A DNA stretch of 64,000 nucleotides. Origin: DATKAS01 sp963733765. GTDB taxonomy: Bacteria > Actinomycetota > Acidimicrobiia > Acidimicrobiales > DATKAS01. Shown here one piece after another: positions 27,769 to 35,920 of this stretch. The stretch lies in the NCBI GenBank assembly GCA_963733765.1, contig CAVTEI010000003.1:62001-126000 (forward strand), written 5' to 3'. Within the stretch, counting starts at the first letter, position 1. The number at the start of each line of letters is the position of its first letter. Under the pieces are notes generated by a model, which had not been told where the DNA came from, searched no databases, and was given only the letters and a program-made list of their open reading frames with translations. A program made the position numbers and the translations under genes.

Positions 27769-27803
27769 GGTCCCCCGCTGAGAAATCCCAAGCTCGATAT
27801 CGC

Positions 27804-27817
27804 GGAAAACGATTTCC
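27804..27817. promoter_or_regulatory. LacI-type operator 2 (ggaaaacgatttcc)
   Basis: A 14-bp palindrome with one mismatched position pair, matching the perfect operator at 23173-23184 at 11 of 12 core bases. It is centred about 42 bases from both the phyH4 GTG (27768, minus) and the acyl-CoA dehydrogenase GTG (27853, plus), so one repressor could control both directions. Confidence 0.65.
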
Positions 27818-27839
27818 TGCAGAGCCTCACGCTACCGCG

Positions 27840-27845
27840 TACGTT
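27840..27845 (+). promoter_or_regulatory. -10 element TACGTT, leaderless start of the acyl-CoA dehydrogenase
   Basis: TACGTT (TANNNT form) ends seven bases before GTG 27853 and no ribosome binding site is present, suggesting a leaderless mRNA. The shared decamer acgctaccgc lies between operator and start both here (27829-27838) and at lacI (23188-23197). Confidence 0.5.
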
Positions 27846-27852
27846 CGTCGCG

Positions 27853-29098
27853 GTGTCCCAACAGGACGAGGTGCGCGCCGAGCTTCGAGGGTGGCTTGCC
27901 ACCCACTGGGACGCAGATCTTGCCCTCGTCGAATGGCGCACGATGCTGGCCGACTCGGGATGGGCGTGCCCGTCGTGGCCACAGGAGTGGTTCGGTCGAG
28001 GGCTGCCGGCCTGGTCCGACGGCATCGTGCACGAGGAGCTCTCCGACGCCGGTGCGGTCGGCCCGCCGGTGGGTGGTGGCATGGCCCTCGCGGCGCCGAC
28101 GATCTTGGAGCACGGCCCCGACGCCCTGCGCGCTCGCCTGTTGCGACGCATCATCACCGGCGAGGACACGTGGTGCCAGCTGTTCAGCGAGCCCGGCAGT
28201 GGGTCCGATCTCGCCGGACTGACAACCCGTGCCGAGCTCGACGGCGACGAGTGGGTCGTCAACGGGCAGAAGGTGTGGAACACGAGTGCGCATCACGCCG
28301 ACTACGGCATGCTCCTCGCCCGCACGGACTGGGACGTGCCCAAGCACCGCGGCATCAGCTACTTCGCGCTGCCGATGCATCAGGCCGGGGTCGAGGTGCG
28401 GCCACTGCGGCAGATGAACCGCCACGCGTCGTTCAACGAGGTGTTCCTCACCGACGCTCGGATCCCCGTCGATCTGATGGTCGGTGAGCCCGGCGAGGGA
28501 TGGCGCGCCGCGCTCGACGACCCTCGCCCACGAGCGGCGGTTCGCGACGATGCACCGTCCACGCCTACCGGGAGTCGAGGGGCGAGCCGTCCGGGAAGCG
28601 CGGGCCGAGGCCGACGCGTACTTCGCCACCTACTCGTGGTACCCGCAACGAGCGGGGCGCGCTGATCTCCTCATCGACTCGGCCCGGGATCGGGGCCGCA
28701 GCGGCGACCCGGTGGTGCGCCAACAGATCACCGAGGTGCTTGCGCTCGTGCGGGCGAACCAATGGACTGCGCAGCGGGCTCAGGCCCAACGTGCGCTCGG
28801 CCGTCCGCCCGGCCCCGAGGGCTCGCTCGGCAAGCTGGCCGCCAGCGACGTCGCGCGCGGCGCGGCGATCGCTCACGCGCTGATCGGCGAAGCCTCGGCG
28901 ATGCTCGACTACGAGGACGGTGCGCTCGACGGCGTCGTCGCGGAGGTGATCGTGTCAGTGCCCGCGGTCTCCATTGCCGGCGGCACGGATCAGATCCAAC
29001 GCAACATCATCGGCGAGCAAGTGCTCGGGTTGCCGAAGGAGCCGCAAGTCGATCGCGACATGCCGTTCCGCGACGTCCCTCGCAACACGTCACGCTGA
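27853..29098 (+). CDS. acyl-CoA dehydrogenase family protein (frameshifted)
   Basis: About 415 residues from GTG 27853. 'WCQLFSEPGSGSDLAGLTTR' is the flavin-binding signature, 'WVVNGQKVWNTSAHHADYGM' and 'QMNRHASFNEVFLTDARIP' follow, and the C-terminus has 'VSVPAVSIAGGTDQIQRNII' and 'GEQVLGLPKEPQVDRD'. These are normal landmarks of actinobacterial acyl-CoA dehydrogenases. The frame moves +1 near 28515. It is divergent from the phyH4-phyH3-GH172 operon and shares its operator, so it is probably part of the same LacI-controlled pathway, oxidising an acyl-CoA made by the CoA-transferase. That link is an inference. Confidence 0.85.
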
Positions 29099-29122
29099 CG
29101 TCCATCGGCGTACGGTGCGCCG

Positions 29123-29359
29123 ATGGCGATCCACATGATCGAGATGAAGCAGACCGCCCGACTCGTGAACAAGGTCGATGTCGTGTTCGTTGTGTCGAGC
29201 GACGAGGAAGGCAAGCTCGGCGAGCTCCACCTGTCCAAAGGCGGTGTCGACTGGTGGCCGAAGAACTCCAAGAAGTACTTCCATCGCCTGAACTGGGAGC
29301 AGTTCCGCAACGTCATCGAGGAGTCGGCCCCGCGGCGGCGCCGACCGGACGAAGACTGA
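29123..29359 (+). CDS. 78-residue hypothetical protein
   Basis: ATG 29123; small soluble protein with 'IHMIEMKQTARLVNKVDVVF', 'GKLGELHLSKGGVDWWPKNS' and 'WEQFRNVIEES', ending in a basic tail RRRRPDED. The pattern (beta-rich start, 'LHLSKGGVDWWP', short helix) recurs in actinobacterial hypothetical proteins I cannot name. The stop is directly followed by the PPOX-type gene, so both are probably co-transcribed. Confidence 0.6.
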   Translation: MAIHMIEMKQTARLVNKVDVVFVVSSDEEGKLGELHLSKGGVDWWPKNSKKYFHRLNWEQFRNVIEESAPRRRRPDED

Positions 29360-29362
29360 GTG

Positions 29363-29797
29363 ATGCCGGAGAATCGGGCGCCGAATGGATGGTGGCAGTC
29401 GTTTGTCACCGCCCTTCCCGCGCACACCGCCAAGCTCGCCGTCGTGCGAGCCGATGGCAGCCCGCATGTGGCTCCGGTCTGGATCGACCTCGACGGTGAC
29501 GACGTGATGTTCATGACGTCGGCACGGTCGATCAAGGGCAAGGCGATCCTGCGTGACGGTCGGGTGAGCGTGTGCGTCGACGACGAGCGTCCGCCGTTCA
29601 GCTTCGTGACGATCGCGGGCACGACGAAGACCTCGACCGATCCCGGTGAGCTGCTGCTCTGGGCGACGCGCATCGCCGGTCGTTACATAGGCGCCGACCG
29701 CGCTGACGAGTACGGACGGCGCAACGCCGTACCGCCCGAGATGCTCGTGCGCCTCACGCCGACGAAGGTGGTCGCGGTTCGAGACCTGGCGGAGTAG
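29363..29797 (+). CDS. PPOX-class F420-dependent oxidoreductase
   Basis: 144 residues; ATG 29363 directly follows an in-frame GTG at 29360 and a stop at 29357-29359. 'AKLAVVRADGSPHVAPVWID', 'VMFMTSARSIKGKAILRDGR' and 'FSFVTIAGTTKTSTDPGELL' are typical of the split-barrel PPOX/FDOR family, which binds F420 through the S-x-K-x-K-x-x-x region. The C-terminal 'LVRLTPTKVVAVRDLAE' closes the barrel. Substrate unknown. The last 44 bases overlap the convergent membrane-protein gene. Confidence 0.82.
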   Translation: MPENRAPNGWWQSFVTALPAHTAKLAVVRADGSPHVAPVWIDLDGDDVMFMTSARSIKGKAILRDGRVSVCVDDERPPFSFVTIAGTTKTSTDPGELLLWATRIAGRYIGADRADEYGRRNAVPPEMLVRLTPTKVVAVRDLAE

Positions 29798-30329
29798 GCG
29801 CCACCGTCAGCGCCGCGAGCAGAGAGACGGGACACCCCGCGGCGTTCAGCGTCTCCTGATCGGCCTCCAGATGTCGTGCCGTCGGCGCCGCGCGCCAGAA
29901 GCCGATCATCGTCAGTGCGAGCCCCGGCAGGTAGGCCACTGCGTCGTGAACGACGAAGGCCATGACGAAGCCCGCGAACGCGCCGATCTCAGCTCCCGCA
30001 ACCCGGAGGAAGAATCGGGTCCGGTATGCCGCCGCCAACCCTTGAGCGTCGGTGCAATCGAGAGGTTTCTCCAGCAGCTTCGCTCCCACGAGCGCTACCA
30101 GCCCGATCGCGACAACGACCGCCACCGCGACCCCGCTCATCGATGCCTCGTCGTTCCCTGGCGGCACGACGAAGAAAAGCACGACCCCGAAGAGCACGAC
30201 CGACACGACGTACGCAACGAACGAGAGCCGGAGAGTCGACAGCATCGAGCGGGCTGAAGCGCCCATCCGCACGACACCCGGGATCAACGCGCGCCAACTC
30301 CCGCCCCACCCCGGATCCCCGATTCCCAC
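29754..30329 (-). CDS. membrane protein with about four transmembrane helices
   Basis: Up to 191 residues from GTG 30329; internal ATGs at 'MGASARSMLSTLRLSF' give shorter versions that fit better. Four hydrophobic segments: 'FVAYVVSVVLFGVVLFFVV', 'GVAVAVVVAIGLVALVGAKL', 'GAEIGAFAGFVMAFVV' and 'YLPGLALTMIGFW'. The layout resembles small actinobacterial proteins of unknown function with a TM pair, an amphipathic loop and a TM pair. No domain recognised. The 3' end overlaps the convergent PPOX gene by 44 bases. Confidence 0.6.
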   Translation of the reverse strand: MGIGDPGWGGSWRALIPGVVRMGASARSMLSTLRLSFVAYVVSVVLFGVVLFFVVPPGNDEASMSGVAVAVVVAIGLVALVGAKLLEKPLDCTDAQGLAAAYRTRFFLRVAGAEIGAFAGFVMAFVVHDAVAYLPGLALTMIGFWRAAPTARHLEADQETLNAAGCPVSLLAALTVAPTPPGLEPRPPSSA

Positions 30330-30339
30330 CGCTGTGGTT

Positions 30340-31047
30340 CTATCCCAAGGACGCGAGCTTCTCGCGGAGAGCGGGCTTGAGCTTGTGGTCCGCCGGAAGG
30401 CGGGCGTTGACCGCGTCGATCAGATCGTCGTCACTGAGCGTTGCCTCGTTGCCGTCGGCGCGCACCCACGTGCCGCCGCTCATGATCTGCACCTCGACGT
30501 CGGGCTTGCTCTCGGCCAGCGCGAACCGGGCGAACCGCACGCGCCAGTCGCGGCGCGCGTCCTCCTCCCGCTTGTGGGTGACGGGGACGTTGACGTCGTC
30601 GGCGTGAGTAGCCAGCTCGGACGCCAGGTGCCACGCCTGCCACCGAACCGGATACTGGCCGACCGCGGTGGGCATCTGCTCACCGTCGCGGTGCCGCATC
30701 TCGGACCGGGTCTCGCCGTTCTCCCGACGCCACTCGTCGAGCAGGTCAGCCGGACGCTGATCCTTGCGATCGCTCACGCCGAGCTCGTTGAACGAGTTCA
30801 CGTCAGTGGCACCGCGAGATGTGTACCGCTCGAACATCGCGCCGATGGAGTCGGTGAGACACGCCCGGTTGTACTCCTCGCCGCCGGCGAGGTGCGCCAG
30901 CACGTCCTTCACCGACCATCCCTCGCACGCCGACGGCTGGTCCCACGCGTCGCCGGTGAGGGAGGCGAAGTAGAACTCGAGCCGGGCGGCCTCCGACTCC
31001 ATGAGGTCGTAGGGGTTGATGTCCGAGAGCTCGCGGTCATCAGGCAT
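30340..31047 (-). CDS. TIGR03083-type mycothiol/DinB-like protein
   Basis: 235 residues from ATG 31047. 'WDQPSACEGWSVKDVLAHLA' with 'GGEEYN' is the hallmark of the maleylpyruvate-isomerase/DinB-like family, whose histidines bind a divalent metal. 'RWQAWHLASELATHADDVNV' provides a second metal-ligand pair. Members use mycothiol, the actinobacterial thiol, in isomerase or transferase reactions, though most are uncharacterised. The C-terminal 'LSDDDLIDAVNARLPADHKL' resembles the extra small domain common in the family. Confidence 0.8.
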   Translation of the reverse strand: MPDDRELSDINPYDLMESEAARLEFYFASLTGDAWDQPSACEGWSVKDVLAHLAGGEEYNRACLTDSIGAMFERYTSRGATDVNSFNELGVSDRKDQRPADLLDEWRRENGETRSEMRHRDGEQMPTAVGQYPVRWQAWHLASELATHADDVNVPVTHKREEDARRDWRVRFARFALAESKPDVEVQIMSGGTWVRADGNEATLSDDDLIDAVNARLPADHKLKPALREKLASLG

Positions 31048-31079
31048 GGGTCGAGTGTGCCACCGGTTCGCCACGACGA

Positions 31080-31589
31080 CTACCGAAAGCGCAGCCTGAC
31101 CCCGGAGAACCGAAGACCGCTCACTACGACGAGATCCCAGAAGCTCGTGAGGTCGGGCATGAACCGAAGCTCGATGCCCGCGCGCACATGAAGGTCGAGC
31201 AGATCACCGACGGGGCGTACACCGATCGGCTCCACCGGGTCGCGCGCCGTCCACTGCCCCTCGGCCGCGGGCCACTCGGTGAACGGGGTGGGGTCGAGCT
31301 CGTAGACGAAGAGCCGCGCATGGCGGATCCGTTCGAGCCAATCGAGCCTCGTGGCGTGCACCCGGTGAGCGGTGGTGTGGAACAGGTCGGCGAGCACGAG
31401 TCGTTCGGCCTCGGAGTTGGCCCACACCGAGCCACGAGGGCAGTCCCGCGGGAACCAGTACACGGGTGCGTGCTGCTCGTCGATCGCCCATACCGCAGGC
31501 TCGTGCGTGGGGTTCGTCGCGGGCACGTGCGGCTCGAAGCGCGTAATCGTCGGATCCTCGCTGAAGTGGAGGAGCACCTCGGGCGACAT
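31080..31589 (-). CDS. DUF6886-family protein
   Basis: 169 residues from ATG 31589 (an upstream ATG at 31601 would leave only 14 bases to the divergent hydrolase). 'LLHFSEDPTITRFEPHVP' at the N-terminus and 'AVWAIDEQHAPVYWFPRDCP' are the family features, with 'FVYELDPTPF' and 'TARDPVEPIGVRPVGDLLDL' later. Family proteins are widespread, with no known reaction; the opening resembles ADP-ribosyltransferase-like folds, which is only a suggestion. Confidence 0.65.
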   Translation of the reverse strand: MSPEVLLHFSEDPTITRFEPHVPATNPTHEPAVWAIDEQHAPVYWFPRDCPRGSVWANSEAERLVLADLFHTTAHRVHATRLDWLERIRHARLFVYELDPTPFTEWPAAEGQWTARDPVEPIGVRPVGDLLDLHVRAGIELRFMPDLTSFWDLVVVSGLRFSGVRLRFR

Positions 31590-31615
31590 CGCAGCGAGCA
31601 TGCAACACTCCAGCC

Positions 31616-32386
31616 GTGCGGTGCACAACCGACGACGGCGTCGAGATCGAGTACGACCGCACTGGCGCCGGACCGCCGATCCTCTTCGTGCACGGGCTCA
31701 CCGACTCGCGCTCGGATTGGCGTCCGGTCATCGATCGCCTGGCGCCCGAGTTCACGTGCGTCGCCCTCGACCTGCGGGGCCACGGAGAGTCCGGCGACGC
31801 GCCCGACTACAGCGCGCTCGCGATGACCGCCGACCTCGCGGCCGTCGTGCGAGCCGAGGACCTCCACGAGCCGGCCCTGATCGGGCACTCGCTCGGCGGC
31901 GCGGTCGTCACCGCCTACGCCGCCGAGGCACCCGTCACCGCGGTCGTCAACGTCGACCAGCTGATGAAGTTCAGCGACTTCGCCGCCGCTGTCCGCCCCC
32001 TCGAGCCCGCCCTTCGCAGCGATGCGTTCACCGAGACGATCGGGATGGTGCTCGAGTCGATGATCGGACCGATGGCCGACGCCGACCTTCGGGCCGAGCT
32101 GGCCACGCACCGCGCCCGCGCTCGACAGGACGTCGTGCTCGGCGTGTGGGACCTCATCTTCTCCGCGCCCGACGAAGCCCTGGACGGAGTCGCCAACACG
32201 CTTGCCGCGACGATCAGCGCTCCGTATCTCGCACTGCACGGGCTCGATCCCGGCTCGCATTACGCGGAGTGGTTGCAGGCCCGCATTCCGCAGGCGGTCG
32301 TGGAGGTGTGGCCCGACCACGGCCACTGGGTGCACCTCGTCGCGCCCGATCGCTTCTGTGCGCGGGTGCGCGAGCTGCTCAGTTAG
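31616..32386 (+). CDS. alpha/beta-fold hydrolase
   Basis: 256 residues from GTG 31616. 'PPILFVHGLTDSRSDWRPVI' (oxyanion), 'CVALDLRGHGESGDAPDYS' and the nucleophile elbow 'LIGHSLGGAVVTAYA' (S92); the catalytic histidine is in 'WPDHGHWVHLVAPDRF'. It is a general esterase, epoxide-hydrolase-like or haloperoxidase-like enzyme with unknown substrate. Its stop TAG shares TTAG with the stop of the convergent SDR gene. Confidence 0.85.
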   Translation: MRCTTDDGVEIEYDRTGAGPPILFVHGLTDSRSDWRPVIDRLAPEFTCVALDLRGHGESGDAPDYSALAMTADLAAVVRAEDLHEPALIGHSLGGAVVTAYAAEAPVTAVVNVDQLMKFSDFAAAVRPLEPALRSDAFTETIGMVLESMIGPMADADLRAELATHRARARQDVVLGVWDLIFSAPDEALDGVANTLAATISAPYLALHGLDPGSHYAEWLQARIPQAVVEVWPDHGHWVHLVAPDRFCARVRELLS

Positions 32387-33174
32387 GGGGTCATCTCGCG
32401 GGCACGCGCCCACAGGCGGGCCATCCCGCGGATCCAACGGTCGGTGTCGCCGGCCTTGCGCGTCATGTACTCGATCATCTCGGGATGCGTGAGGATCAAG
32501 AACCGGTCCTCCCGCACGCCTTCGAGCACACGCGCCGCCGCTTCGTCGGCGGAGAGCACACCACCTCCGCCGATGAACGCGCTGGCGTTGTCCGCCGCGT
32601 TGTCCGCGTTGCCCAGTGCGCCGCGCAGCATGGGCGTGTCGACGGCGCCGGGACAAATGCACGACACCTTGATGCCGCGGTCGGCATAGGTGATCGCCGT
32701 GAGCTCGGCGAAGCCCACAGCGGCGTGCTTCGTGGACGAGTACACCGTGTCGCCCAGCGATGTGAGGATGCCAGCCATCGACGCCGTCGTAACGAGATGC
32801 CCCTCGCCGCGGGCGAGCCACCCCGGCATCAGCGCCCGCGTCGCGTAGACGTGGGCCATCACGTTCACTTGCCACTGCCGCTCCCATGCCGAGTCCGGCG
32901 CGTCGTACTGACCACCTCCACTGACGCCGGCATTGGCGAACCAGAGATCGACCGGGCCGTGCCCGGACTCGATCTCCTCGACCAGAGCGCTCGTCGCGGC
33001 TTGGTCGGTGACATCGAGGGCGCGAGGCAGCACCTTCGAGTCGGTCGAGGTCGGCGCCGAGATGTCCGTCGCCACCACGAGCCTCGCTCCCGCCCCGACG
33101 AGCGCACGAACGAGCGCACTGCCGATGCCGCCGGCCGCGCCCGTGACGACCGCGATCCTGTCCTTGGGGTCCAT
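32383..33174 (-). CDS. SDR-family oxidoreductase
   Basis: 263 residues, classical short-chain dehydrogenase: 'VVTGAAGGIGSALVRALVGA' (NAD(P)-binding, residues 9-28), 'NAGVSGGGQYD', Ser132 in 'TTASMAGILTSL', and Tyr145/Lys149 in 'YSSTKHAAVG'. An acidic residue after strand 2 ('VVATDISAPT') suggests NAD rather than NADP. The gene follows the acyl-CoA synthetase on the same strand nine bases after its stop, so they probably form an operon for an alcohol or keto substrate linked to acyl-CoA. Confidence 0.88.
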   Translation of the reverse strand: MDPKDRIAVVTGAAGGIGSALVRALVGAGARLVVATDISAPTSTDSKVLPRALDVTDQAATSALVEEIESGHGPVDLWFANAGVSGGGQYDAPDSAWERQWQVNVMAHVYATRALMPGWLARGEGHLVTTASMAGILTSLGDTVYSSTKHAAVGFAELTAITYADRGIKVSCICPGAVDTPMLRGALGNADNAADNASAFIGGGGVLSADEAAARVLEGVREDRFLILTHPEMIEYMTRKAGDTDRWIRGMARLWARAREMTP

Positions 33175-33183
33175 GCCCGGACG

Positions 33184-34818
33184 TTAGGCCTCGCCGAGCG
33201 ACGCCTGGTCGTAGAGGCCCTTCTCCCACGCCTCTCGGATCGCGAACTTCTGGACCTTCCCCGAACCGGTGAGCGGGAACTCGTCGACGAGGAACCACTG
33301 CGACGGGGTCTTCTGTGGTGAGAGGTGCTCCCGCAGGTACGCGCGCAGCTCGGCGACCTTCGGCGGGGCCGACGCATCCGCAGGACGAAGGAATGCCGCG
33401 ACGATCTCGCCCCACTTCTCGTCGGGGAGACCGACCACGGCGACCTCGGCCACCGCGGGGTGGCGGAAGAGCACCTCTTCGATCTCTGCGGGGAACAGGT
33501 TCTCCCCGCCGCGGATGATCATGTCCTTGAGACGGCCAACGATGCGGCAGTAGCCGCGTTCGTCCATCGTCGCGAGGTCGCCCGTGCGCAGCCAGCCGTC
33601 GGGCAGCAGCGTGTCAGCCGTCTCGGTGGGCTTGTCGAAGTACTCGATCATCGTGCAGTAGCCACGGGCCCAGAGCTCACCACGCTCACCGACCTGCACG
33701 GTCTCGAGCGACACCGGGTCGACGATGCGCACCTCGGTGTGCGGCAGCGGCGGACCGACGGTCTGGCCCTTGTCCTCGGCCGTGTCGGTCGGGAACGTGT
33801 TGGTGAGGACGGGCGAGCACTCGGTCTGGCCGTAGATGATCGTGAAGTCGACCCCGAGAGTGTCCTCGATACCGCGCACGAGGGCCTCCGGCACCTGCGC
33901 ACCGCCTGAGAACACCCCGCGCACCGACGACAGATCGCGCGTCGCAAGATCGGGATGCTGCATCGCCGCGATGATCATCGTGGGCACGCCACCCATGACA
34001 CCTGCTCGCTCCGACTCGGCGAGAGCGAGCATCAGGGCGGGGTCGAATCCCGGCATGAGCACCAAGGTTCCGCGGCTCCCCAGCGCACCGAGCACCGAGA
34101 CCACGCATCCGCCGGTGTGGAACAGCGGCATCGGAGTCAAGAAGGCCGCGCCGTCGGGGATCCCGACCCGCTCGGCCCACAGGACGGCGTTGTTCACTAC
34201 GCCCATGTGGCGCAACACGGCTCCTTTCGGGAAGCCGGTCGTGCCGCTCGTGTACTGGATCTGCACGGGGTCGTTCGGGCCGACCTCCGGCAGCGGCTGG
34301 TCGCTGGGCGCGGCCGCAGCGAGCTCACCGAGCTGGTCGAGCCGTAGCACTTCCCGCAGCTCGGGAAGATCGGCGCGGATGGTCTCGATGTGGGCGGCAA
34401 GCGGGTTCCCTCGCACCTCCGGCACGATGAACACACCGACCGACTTCGACTGCCCGAGCACGTACGAGACCTCGGCCGGTTGGAACGACGGGTTCACGGT
34501 GACGAGCGTGAGGCCGGCGAGCGCGGCGCCGTACTCGAGCACGACCCACTCGGGAAGGTTGTGGGCCCAAACGCCGATGTGTTCACCCGGCTCGAACCGG
34601 GTGAGCAGCGCGGCCGCACACTTCTCGGCGTCGCGCAGGAGCTCGGCGTACGTCCACCTTCGGCGGGCGGCAGGGTCGGGCAGACCCTCGACAAGCGCGA
34701 TGCGATCGGGCACCTCGGCGGCGACCTGTCGGAGCGCGCTCCCAACCGTGACGTGCGGACGGAGCGGAGGGCCGCTGTCGTCGGGGATCCAATGCGACGT
34801 GGTGAGCGGAGCCGGCAT
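33184..34818 (-). CDS. AMP-forming fatty acyl-CoA synthetase
   Basis: 544 residues, unbroken. ANL motifs: 'IQYTSGTTGFPKGAVL' (P-loop), 'TIIYGQTECSPVLTN', 'GWLRTGDLATMDERGY', 'GRLKDMIIRGGENLFPAEIE' and the catalytic lysine in 'LTGSGKVQKFAIRE'. It forms acyl-AMP then acyl-CoA, similar to medium-chain fatty acid ligases. It is the first gene of a two-gene unit with the SDR. Confidence 0.9.
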   Translation of the reverse strand: MPAPLTTSHWIPDDSGPPLRPHVTVGSALRQVAAEVPDRIALVEGLPDPAARRRWTYAELLRDAEKCAAALLTRFEPGEHIGVWAHNLPEWVVLEYGAALAGLTLVTVNPSFQPAEVSYVLGQSKSVGVFIVPEVRGNPLAAHIETIRADLPELREVLRLDQLGELAAAAPSDQPLPEVGPNDPVQIQYTSGTTGFPKGAVLRHMGVVNNAVLWAERVGIPDGAAFLTPMPLFHTGGCVVSVLGALGSRGTLVLMPGFDPALMLALAESERAGVMGGVPTMIIAAMQHPDLATRDLSSVRGVFSGGAQVPEALVRGIEDTLGVDFTIIYGQTECSPVLTNTFPTDTAEDKGQTVGPPLPHTEVRIVDPVSLETVQVGERGELWARGYCTMIEYFDKPTETADTLLPDGWLRTGDLATMDERGYCRIVGRLKDMIIRGGENLFPAEIEEVLFRHPAVAEVAVVGLPDEKWGEIVAAFLRPADASAPPKVAELRAYLREHLSPQKTPSQWFLVDEFPLTGSGKVQKFAIREAWEKGLYDQASLGEA

Positions 34819-34885
34819 GCGCGGACGTTAGGTCCGCGGGAGCTCCACGTGCCGCGGACCACGTGAATCGTGGAAACGTGGTGCG

Positions 34886-35269
34886 GTGAGCCCGAAGCGC
34901 GTCGACCTGCTCGGCAACGTGCGCAAGATCTGCATGGCGTTCCCCGAGGTGACCGAGCGGCTCAGTCACGGCGCTCCCAGCTGGTTCGTCCGGGGCAAGT
35001 CGACGTTCGTGATGCTCATGGAGGACGGGCACCACCACAACCAGTTCGCGCATCTGTGGTGCGCGGCGCCGCCCGGAGTGCAAGGCGAGGTGGTCGAGGC
35101 CGAGCCCGACCGGTTCTTCAAGCCTCCGTACGTCGGCGGACGAGGGTGGCTCGGCGTGCGCCTCGACGTCGACATCGACTGGGACGAGATGGCGCAGATC
35201 CTGGAGGACGCCTACCGGGTGATCGCACCGAAGAAGCTCATCGCCGAGCTCGACGCCCGAGGACGATGA
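34886..35269 (+). CDS. MmcQ/YjbR-family protein
   Basis: 127 residues from GTG 34886. 'VRKICMAFPEVTERLSHGAP', 'WFVRGKSTFVMLMEDG', 'FFKPPYVGGRGWLGVRLD' and 'MAQILEDAYRVIAPKKLIAE' are the familiar features of this CyaY-like fold. Members are sometimes called DNA-binding, but the function is unproven. It is divergent from the acyl-CoA synthetase and followed by an HD-domain gene. Confidence 0.82.
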   Translation: MSPKRVDLLGNVRKICMAFPEVTERLSHGAPSWFVRGKSTFVMLMEDGHHHNQFAHLWCAAPPGVQGEVVEAEPDRFFKPPYVGGRGWLGVRLDVDIDWDEMAQILEDAYRVIAPKKLIAELDARGR

Positions 35270-35305
35270 CCCGGGCCGGAGGTTCGCCCTGCTAGACGTT
35301 TCGCC

Positions 35306-35911
35306 ATGGCTGCACCACGGAACTACAAGCTCCTGAGTGGCGCGTTCGCGTACGCGGCGGATTGGCACCGCGAGGACGTACGCAAATCGACAGACATCCC
35401 GGTGCTCGCGCACCTCCTCGACGTCGCGTCACTCGTGCTCGAACACGGCGGATCCGACGAGCAGGCCGCGGCGGCGCTGCTGCACGACGTGGCGGAGGAT
35501 CATGGCGGCAGAGCTCGCCTGCGTGAGATCCGCAAGAAGTTCGGACCGAAGGTCGCCCGGATGGTCGAGGACTGCTCGGACAGCCTCAAGAGCGATCCGA
35601 AGAAAAAGGACAAGTGGAAGAAGCGCAAGGTTGCCTACATCAAGCACGTGCGTACCGCCAAGAAGGACGCTCTCCTCGTGTCGTGCGCAGACAAGGTCTA
35701 CAACGCGCGTGCCACGGTGAAGGATGCTCGAACGATCGGGCCGAAGGTGTGGGACCGGTTCAACGCCGGCGCCTCGAAGCAGGCGTGGTACTACCGAGAG
35801 CTGTCGACGGTGTTCACCACGAGGATGACGAAGGAGCCCGCCGCGGCGTTGGCCCGGGAGCTGGCCGAGATCGTCACCGAGCTCGAAGCCGAGGCCGCGA
35901 AAGCCGGATGA
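35306..35911 (+). CDS. HD-domain protein (RelA/SpoT-like hydrolase fold)
   Basis: 201 residues. 'ILVLAHLLDVASLV'-type N-terminus ('VLAHLLDVASLVLEHGGSDE') and 'AAALLHDVAEDHGGRARLRE' (HD pair) are as in the metal-dependent phosphohydrolase half of RelA/SpoT and SAHS enzymes. 'VSCADKVYNARATVKDART' gives the distal Asp. There is no synthetase or TGS domain, so it could be a small (p)ppGpp hydrolase or a general nucleotide phosphohydrolase. A lysine-rich stretch ('SDPKKKDKWKKRKVAYIKHV') corresponds to the usual basic helix. Confidence 0.8.
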   Translation: MAAPRNYKLLSGAFAYAADWHREDVRKSTDIPVLAHLLDVASLVLEHGGSDEQAAAALLHDVAEDHGGRARLREIRKKFGPKVARMVEDCSDSLKSDPKKKDKWKKRKVAYIKHVRTAKKDALLVSCADKVYNARATVKDARTIGPKVWDRFNAGASKQAWYYRELSTVFTTRMTKEPAAALARELAEIVTELEAEAAKAG

Positions 35912-35920
35912 GCCGCGGTC

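Noticed and set aside
31124..33415. Long minus-strand frame spanning the DUF6886, hydrolase and SDR genes
   Set aside because: It is an out-of-frame shadow. The real genes there have recognisable catalytic residues and normal lengths.
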